This document shows, piece by piece, positions 8,548-13,363 of a DNA stretch of 13,363 nucleotides. The stretch lies in the NCBI GenBank assembly GCA_910592205.1, contig CAJVPJ010001011.1, positions 1-13,363 of the forward strand, written 5' to 3'. Made by a program: the position numbers and the translations under genes. The notes beneath the pieces are model-generated. The model ran no database searches, had not been told where the DNA came from, and saw only the letters and a program-made list of their open reading frames with translations. This DNA comes from Paraglomus occultum. Lineage: Eukaryota; Glomeromycota; Glomeromycetes; Paraglomerales; Paraglomeraceae. Position 1 is the stretch's first letter. Every line of letters begins with the position of its first letter.

Positions 8548-9684
8548 TTATGGCTGATCTCAAATTCGAGTGGACACTTATTAGGATCAGTATCAATGCC
8601 TGAGATTCTAATAGTTAGACTTGTGGTTGATCCTTCAGGTATTATATGGGTAGAGTGTGGAAGGGATTTGTTATTATTAATTATTATTATTATATTATAG
8701 GTGTTTTGGTATAGGTGGCTGGTCTCTGATGATTGTATACAATACTACAAATTCAAACTGAAGATATAACATACTTGTACTTACTTTGCGTATATTGTCT
8801 TTCCTGATGTTAGTAATGAATACGAAAACTGTTACCATATATCATCTTTAGAAAGTTTGCGTGGGGTGTCAATGTCAATGAATGTATGATTGGCTGGCTA
8901 GCAATGGCAGTAGTTTTCATCATCGGGAGTTTAGATGTATTTTTAGTGACTTTTTTAGTATGGGTTAAGTGAGAGATATGTGTTGTGTACTGTGCGCTTT
9001 TTCGGATCGTGGGAGTTACATATTATTATAATCAACAACAAAATCCGACGCCAGGACTATAGGAGCAATCAAATCTTGGATCGAGCTCAAGAATAAAGGA
9101 AAAAATAAATCTACATTCAACGATAATAATATTAATGCAGTTGTGGCGATGATACCGATGATGGAATAAATTATAATAAATAAACAGTTTTTCAACCTGG
9201 TAGAGCCAAACTAAAGGGACGTATAATAATGGCCTAGGGGCCGTACGTTCTCTCCCTCGCAACTCTACCGTAAGAAACAATATTGTTTATTATCCATGCA
9301 TCTTTATTTTTAGCCGTGCTAGCTTCGTTATTTCGCTTGATTAAATCATGAAATAAAATGAATTATTCAAATTATTATTTTTAAAACATATTTGTGTAAG
9401 ACCCATAAATTTCGGAATACTACCTCATGTGTATTCATTTTTTGTTATTTCTAAGTTAATGAAAATGTCATTATGCCTGAAAAATCAATTGCGTAATTTA
9501 GATGCACGTAAGTGCCATTACATTTATCACAGAATAAAAGCGAAGGTTGTGGAACTTTTTATGCCATGTGTTGGTACCCCCTGAGTGATTATACATAGCA
9601 GTCAGGGATTTTACCAAAGATGGAGGCAAATTTCTCCATAATCACAAATAATCCCTCGCGTATAGCTTTTTTGAAAAAAAGTAA
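8548..9684. other. Unassigned intergenic stretch with low-complexity and small palindromes
   Basis: It contains a TTA/ATT-rich microsatellite (8671-8699), a perfect 14-bp palindrome AAACAATATTGTTT (9275-9288) and an imperfect hairpin at 9571-9617. An 82-codon minus-strand ORF at 9032-9280 has no recognisable domain. No gene is called, apart from the possible upstream part of the remnant described at 8359-8547. Confidence 0.45.
9571..9617. repeat. Imperfect inverted repeat
   Basis: TTGGTA...CCCTGA (9571-9584) faces TCAGGG...TACCAA (9602-9617) with a small asymmetric bulge and a 17-nt loop. It is about 70 bp upstream of the coding-like block that starts at 9685. It may be a decayed pair of transposon ends or a simple hairpin. 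Confidence 0.45.
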
Positions 9685-10521
9685 ATGAGACCTGAAAACC
9701 CTAGATTTGCTATGTACATTGTTCATGAGAGTGAAATAAGAGTGGAAACTAATGACCAATTTTTAAAAACCTTTTCAGTGTCCACTTTCCAGAAACCAAG
9801 AGCGAAAGACCCTTCCTGTCTTTTTGCAGACCTGGTTGAGACAGTACAATGGCGTTGGATTGAAAACTTGTGAAGCGAAGGAATCGTCATGCTAGTAATC
9901 AGGAAACGGCTAAGCGCCTTACTCTTTATTATGACTATATTCCCGAACTTTCATGAATTTTATTCAGTTTGTGAGAAACATTACAGCCAGATAATTGTTG
10001 CTAATCATTTTTATCAACATATTGCAGGTCTTGTCCAAGAGAATAAACGATTGCGACTCAATACTGATGAAGCTAATGTAACTGATAATGTTCATCCTTC
10101 TGTTGAACTTGACAGGACATGAAAGCTTCTTGAGTCGAGTCAGTTGGAGAATCAATCGTTCGAATAGATATTTAGTTACCTACAAGCCATTATCAATTAC
10201 AGAACAGCTATCAGAAGAAATAATCCGTTACTCAAAAGAGCTGCAAGACGAGTCTTTTCACCGATATGGTCAGCACGACGTCATCCGATATACTGCATGA
10301 TAGAAGTCACAGATGAAGTATCAACTGATGCGACTTGAACCGACTATACGAAATATTATAGAAAGGAATAATGTGGTTTCTCGATCGGGTCTTTTTAATC
10401 AGCATCAAGGGTTAGATGCGATTTTAGAAGAATAAACAAGACCCTGAAAACGTTGATACCACCTGTTCCACAAATACGTCACTGGAAAATGGCTGCTCGT
10501 AATTGTAAAAAATTCTTCCAG
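9685..10521 (+). pseudogene. Fragmented coding-like region, probable eroded or unresolved spliced gene
   Basis: Several plus-strand open pieces follow one another in different frames. They are 9685-9873 (62 codons), 9889-10122 (77 codons, with VCEKHYSQIIVANHFYQHI and a charged QENKRLRL segment), 10088-10300 (70 codons, with ITEQLSEEIIRYSKELQDES) and a short frame ending MAARNCKKFFQ at 10521, just before a GTAAAC donor-like site. Around 10120-10310 two frames both look coding-like. The CxxHY-containing segment may be part of a small metal-binding or lineage-specific domain, but that is only an impression. I could not find splice junctions that join the pieces in one frame, which suggests frameshift decay or missed introns. 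Confidence 0.3.
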
Positions 10522-10622
10522 GTAAACTGATTCTTTTATTTAAAGTATAAAGTTTTGATCAAATTATTTACAATCATTGAATACTTAGTTACGGAACAAT
10601 TTCTTTAAATCGATTAGATATA

Positions 10623-11111
10623 ATGACGTTCAAACAACTGGCCCGAGGACCCGACCAGAAATTATTGCAATTTCGTGTCCGTTTAAGAAAGGATAATTTC
10701 CTTAATCTGATAAACTCGAGGATTATCTGTAAAAGTTTAGGCGATGAAAATGAACTGAGTTCTCAGTTGACAAATCTTACTGATTTAGCAAAGAAATCTC
10801 GTCAAGAGTATATTATTGAAGTTTTTTATAATAACAACCCAACTACTTCTTTTAGGCCAATTCCGATTACCAAACGAGAAGCAGTTGCACAGGAAGATGA
10901 AGCTAATATGTCTAAACGAGAAATTATTTTCAAGATAGAAGCTCTTCTTGAACAGATGAGTGAGAGTATTCGGAAGAGGTATGTTAATATAAAATTTAGA
11001 AGGCGAGATGAATTACTAAAGACATTAGAAGAGGTAAAATCTTTAATCAATTCAGACTGTGTCGATATCCATATCTATATATATCTGTACCTATATCTAT
11101 ATCTAATGTAA
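10623..11111 (+). CDS. Hypothetical protein, possible C-terminal exon of a larger gene
   Basis: 162 codons from ATG at 10623. The first ~145 residues have a consistent protein-like, strongly helical composition: two basic helical stretches (LLQFRVRLRKDNFLNLINSR and IRKRYVNIKFRRRDELLKTL) flank a linker with PITKREAVAQEDEANMSK. No catalytic motif, signal peptide or known domain was recognised. The last residues (IYIYLYLYLYLM) are translated from an ATATCT microsatellite, so the natural end is doubtful. The frame is open upstream back to a TGA near 10580, and a TTAG acceptor-like site lies just before the ATG, so this may instead be the last exon of the gene whose pieces lie at 9889-10521. It is not recognised as a named family. 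Confidence 0.45.
   Translation: MTFKQLARGPDQKLLQFRVRLRKDNFLNLINSRIICKSLGDENELSSQLTNLTDLAKKSRQEYIIEVFYNNNPTTSFRPIPITKREAVAQEDEANMSKREIIFKIEALLEQMSESIRKRYVNIKFRRRDELLKTLEEVKSLINSDCVDIHIYIYLYLYLYLM
11064..11106. repeat. ATATCT-type microsatellite
   Basis: Imperfect run of ATATCT/ATATCC/GTACCT units. It forms the 3' end of the hypothetical ORF starting at 10623 and supplies its alternating Ile/Leu/Tyr tail and stop. Confidence 0.75.
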
Positions 11112-11432
11112 TTTAAAAAACTGGATGCTGCAAGGTGGACGGACATTGCATATTCGTGTTACAAAATTATCCAATAGATGACCATCACATGTTCATCATT
11201 TTTTTGTTTACAACCGCGACGATGATTATGGATAACGTTAGTGAAATAAAAGTATAAATGTAATATAAAATAACCACACTGTCAACGAAGTGACAGGTTA
11301 TACACTAGTTCTGTAATAAAATGACAATAAACGTATTAGTATCATGTGTCCAATCAAATTAATTACGTCACATGTCGAAATGTCTGGAATATTCTGATCG
11401 ACAGTTTTTTGACATAAAAGTTGCGATCGACA
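11112..11432. other. Unassigned AT-rich stretch
   Basis: No gene, RNA gene or notable repeat recognised between the hypothetical ORF and the pyrimidine-rich block. Confidence 0.5.
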
Positions 11433-11640
11433 TCATCCAAATCCCTTTTTTTTCACGCGCCTTGACCAATTCACGCCGTTTGATCCTTTCCATTTTCTGC
11501 GTCTGACACTTTTTTCTTCACATCCAATATTTCTTACCGCGGTCCTCATCCTCACACTTGGAATTTTCTTTCCCGCAGGACCGGCCCGTCGCGTTTTTTG
11601 TCTATTCCAGGGAAGTACATAGTTCAAATTCAATCATAAA
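11433..11640 (+). promoter_or_regulatory. Pyrimidine-rich, promoter-like block
   Basis: This block differs from its surroundings: the plus strand is rich in C and T (runs such as CCCTTTTTTTTCACGCG and GACACTTTTTTCTTCAC), with local CG dinucleotides and a CCAAT at 11466-11470. Its composition is typical of fungal core promoters and 5' leaders. It is followed by an 11-codon reading frame (ATG at 11640, TAG at 11673) that ends inside the repeat leader. It may be the promoter of the spliced gene starting at 12217, with the repeat array in the 5' leader. This is an inference from position and composition. Confidence 0.3.
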
Positions 11641-11700
11641 TGGCTCCTACGGCGCGAAGGACTCTTTCACTTTAGTGGGAACTTCTTTTGTCAGTGCTTG
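11641..11700. repeat. Leader segment A of the compound repeat
   Basis: This ~60-bp segment (GGCTCC...CACTTTAGTGGGAAC...GTGCTTG) directly precedes the tandem array and is matched by a diverged copy at about 11991-12059, which precedes a diverged single array unit. The A-plus-unit pair was therefore duplicated as a block. Confidence 0.7.
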
Positions 11701-11985
11701 AAAAAAGGTTTCCAAGATCCCTGCCCCTGTTAGGGTATGCCTAGCACTCAAATCTTGTAGGCCTCTTTTCAGAAAAAAGGTTTCAGAATCCCTGCCCCTG
11801 TTAGGGTATGCCTAGCACTCAAATCTTGTAGGCCTCTTTTCAGGAAAAAAGGTTTCAGGATCCCTGCCCCTGTTAGGGTATGCCTAGCACTCAAATCTTG
11901 TAGGCCTCTTTTCAGAAGAAAGGTTTCAGGATCCCTGCCCCTGTTAGGGTATGCCTAGCACTCAAATTTTGAAGCCTCTTTTCAG
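11701..11985 (+). repeat. Four-copy ~71-bp tandem repeat with splice-acceptor-like unit ends
   Basis: Units lie at 11701-11772, 11773-11843, 11844-11915 and 11916-11985 and are nearly identical; the fourth has small changes near its end. Each reads AAAAAAGGTTTCAGGATCCC, then TGCCCCTGTTAGGGTATGCC, then TAGCACTCAAATCTTGTAGG, and ends CCTCTTTTCAG. Each unit carries one TTAGGG, a donor-like GTATGC and a strong pyrimidine-CAG end. The high similarity points to recent expansion. It lies immediately upstream of a multi-exon gene on the same strand. Confidence 0.9.
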
Positions 11986-11990
11986 TATAT

Positions 11991-12121
11991 TGGGCTTGAT
12001 GGTCCTATGGCATGAAGGATTTTTACACTTTAGTGGGACCTCCTTTGGTCGTTGCTTGGAAAAGGTTGCAGGATCCCTGCTAGGGTAGGCCTAGCACCCA
12101 AATCTTGAAGCCTTTTTCCAG
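11991..12121 (+). repeat. Diverged copy of leader A plus one array unit
   Basis: 11991-12059 matches leader A (shared CACTTTAGTGGGA and TTGCTTGGA-type ends). 12060-12121 matches one array unit but lacks about 7 nt (CCCTGCTAGGGTAGGCCTAGC in place of the longer GC-rich core) and ends CCTTTTTCCAG. The greater divergence suggests the A-unit block duplicated first and the units in the first block multiplied later. Confidence 0.75.
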
Positions 12122-12186
12122 AGTCCATTTTGTCAATGCCAACTGTTGTTTCTGCTGATTAAATTTTCTTGGTTCATTAATATTAA

Positions 12187-12200
12187 TACTAATGTTTCAG
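12187..12200 (+). other. Possible branch point and 3' splice site of a 5'-UTR intron
   Basis: TACTAAT (12187-12193), close to the fungal branch consensus, is followed by TTTCAG ending at 12200. The ATG of the spliced gene is 16 nt further on, and an in-frame TGA directly precedes it, so any upstream exon would be untranslated. The branch-to-AG distance is short. The donor would have to lie in or before the repeat array and is not identified. Confidence 0.35.
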
Positions 12201-12216
12201 ATTATAATTATTCTGA

Positions 12217-13363
12217 ATGGACATCTCAAATGCAATTGCTCAGTATCTGAATGATGTGGTCTTCTCTAAATGGTCCATCACTGGCTGCCTTGAATTTTTA
12301 GCAGAGAAGGATATATGGGTGACATCTCAAAAACGAGAAGAAATTATGAATGAATTCAAACGCCAGATGGAGATGACAAGCACCCATAAGTCAGTAATTC
12401 AAAAGGCCCGAAACAAGGCAGCAAAGCTTTCTAGTAGCACTGAACAGGTGTTTCAGTTTGAAGAGATCAAAGTCTTTTTTGATCAAATGGAGAAAGAAGT
12501 ATGTATTTACAAAGTTTTTAGTTGTCACTTGACCTTTTACTTTATCTGTATCTAAAGCCTAATTGGTTTGACAGGCTAACGAACGTTTGTTGAACGTCAA
12601 AACGAGCTCTACAAGTGATCTAACAACACCAGTTAGAGATGCACCCTCTCTAGTAATGCCTTCTGCAACCAACTCAGTCACTGCCTTAGTTGATTCAAGA
12701 AGTCCTGAAAGAAGGAAACGTGAAGAAGATAATGTAAGATTCTAAAACCGTTATGGTGCCTATTTAAAGAAAGTTGTTTGAAATGTTGCTATCTTCTGTC
12801 CAGGAAATTGCAATGGATATTTTTAGCAATGAAGTTGAATGTTCTGACACAATGCGAGACATTTGTTCTGAACATACAAAATACTACCCTAGTGACGGTG
12901 TTATTGATCTACGGCCAAAATCGTCATTCTCCAAGCAACTATCAAGCGGGATTATTGAAAAATATGTTATGGAAATCGACGAGAAAACGGAGAGTCTGAT
13001 TCCCGAAAATGTGCATAATTTTCTCGCTGAATTCTTTTCTCAAGATTTAACTGGCGCAGAATGGCAGCAAAGAATCGATGATTTACGATCACTCGACAAC
13101 AGCGATACATTAATGGCCGCAACAATACGAATTTTGCGGCGGACGTTGCCGCAATTGTAAGGCGAGTCGTTACGCTTTTTTCCAATCGGTAATTTGATTG
13201 TAGTCAAACATCATACTATGTTGAATTTTTGTAGTGTGAAAGCATTCTCTCTCGACGCTTTCAATCCTCTGTTGAATGTCACAACGCTTGAAAAGCCACA
13301 CCTAAATGCCTTCGTTCATCCGTGCATCGAGGCAACTCTTTGGCACATTGCTCAGGTCCATTA
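12217..13363 (+). CDS. Four-exon protein of unknown function, 3' end outside window
   Basis: Exons are 12217-12498, 12575-12733, 12804-13156 and 13235-13363 (continuing), giving at least 307 residues. All joins keep frame. The start is fixed by a TGA immediately before the ATG. Exon 1 (residues 1-94) is helical and charged; exon 2 (95-147) is a Ser/Thr/Pro-rich linker ending in a basic SPERRKR stretch that could be a nuclear localisation signal; exon 3 (148-264) is mixed and ends GAEWQQRIDDLRSLD... and ILRRTLPQ; exon 4 starts at the split codon for residue 265 and contains NAFVHPCIEATLWHIAQVH. The organisation resembles large lineage-specific families of uncharacterised proteins in mucoromycotan fungi, but that is a memory-based impression and no domain can be named. 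The apparent stop at 13158-13160 lies inside intron 3. No catalytic motif is visible in this part. Confidence 0.8.
12499..12574 (+). other. Intron 1 (76 nt)
   Basis: GTATGT donor and TTTGACAG acceptor, with a CTAAT branch-like motif about 12 nt before the acceptor. It splits codons cleanly (phase 0), and the downstream exon is open in the resulting frame. Confidence 0.85.
12734..12803 (+). other. Intron 2 (70 nt)
   Basis: GTAAGA donor and a pyrimidine-rich CTATCTTCTGTCCAG acceptor, phase 0. The intron contains an in-frame TAA near the donor, so translation must skip it. Confidence 0.85.
13157..13234 (+). other. Intron 3 (78 nt) that masks an apparent stop codon
   Basis: GTAAGG donor and TTTTTGTAG acceptor. 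Exon 3 leaves 2 nt (TT) and exon 4 supplies T, making Phe, after which 42 further codons are open to the window end. The alternative acceptor at 13203 would run into a stop at the 13232 TAG, so 13234 is preferred. Confidence 0.75.

Noticed and set aside
9032-9280. 82-codon minus-strand ORF
   Set aside because: Hydrophobic and His/Tyr-rich stretch with no clear protein character; likely a chance frame.
11590-11640. tRNA gene, because AGTTCAAATTC resembles a B box
   Set aside because: No A box at the right distance and no acceptor-stem pairing around it.
11701-11985. Telomeric repeat, because each unit contains TTAGGG
   Set aside because: Only one TTAGGG per ~71-bp unit; it is not a tandem hexamer array.
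11701-11985. CRISPR array
   Set aside because: Whole units are repeated with no unique spacers between them, and the genomic context is eukaryotic.

Overview
The window looks like nuclear DNA from an AT-rich filamentous fungus. The best guess is a Mucoromycota species, and an arbuscular mycorrhizal one (Glomeromycotina) is plausible. The reasons are three compact 70-78 nt GT-AG introns in one gene, a long tandem Sel1-like-repeat protein of the kind strongly expanded in those fungi, low gene density, and many short decayed repeats. Nothing looks bacterial: there are no operons, Shine-Dalgarno sites or CRISPR arrays. The lineage call is an inference; no marker gene is present.

Layout. Bases 1-445 hold a 22-bp perfect palindrome and a small inverted-repeat element with pogo/Tigger-like ends. 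Bases 446-4390 are mostly unassigned; the only candidates are a weak plus-strand frame with one stop (1792-2172) and a weak two-exon minus-strand model (2531-2914). Bases 4413-6893 (minus) encode the main feature, an 826-residue protein with an N-terminal TPR-like segment and 21 Sel1-like repeats. Its last repeat is cut by an apparent 2-nt frameshift. Upstream of its start is a cluster of four TGTGGCA boxes next to a TATA-like stretch. Bases 7107-9680 are intergenic, with a 52-bp stem-loop, a four-copy degenerate repeat, and a stop-containing minus-strand coding-like remnant at 8359-8547.

Bases 9685-11111 (plus) contain several coding-like pieces in different frames, probably an eroded or mis-spliced lineage-specific gene; the best piece is a 162-codon ORF at 10623-11111 that runs into a microsatellite. 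Bases 11433-11640 are pyrimidine-rich and locally GC-rich, promoter-like in composition. They are followed by a compound tandem repeat (11641-12121) whose ~71-bp units each end in a 3'-splice-site-like CCTCTTTTCAG. Directly downstream, from 12217 to beyond the window end, lies a four-exon gene of unknown function. Its fourth exon becomes visible only if the apparent stop at 13158 is read as part of a GTAAGG splice donor.

No pathway links these genes. The two well-supported ones are a probable scaffold protein (Sel1 repeats) and a spliced protein of unknown function. No new biological system can be shown from this sequence; the points most worth checking are the splice-acceptor-like repeat array beside a spliced gene and the end structure of the Sel1 gene.
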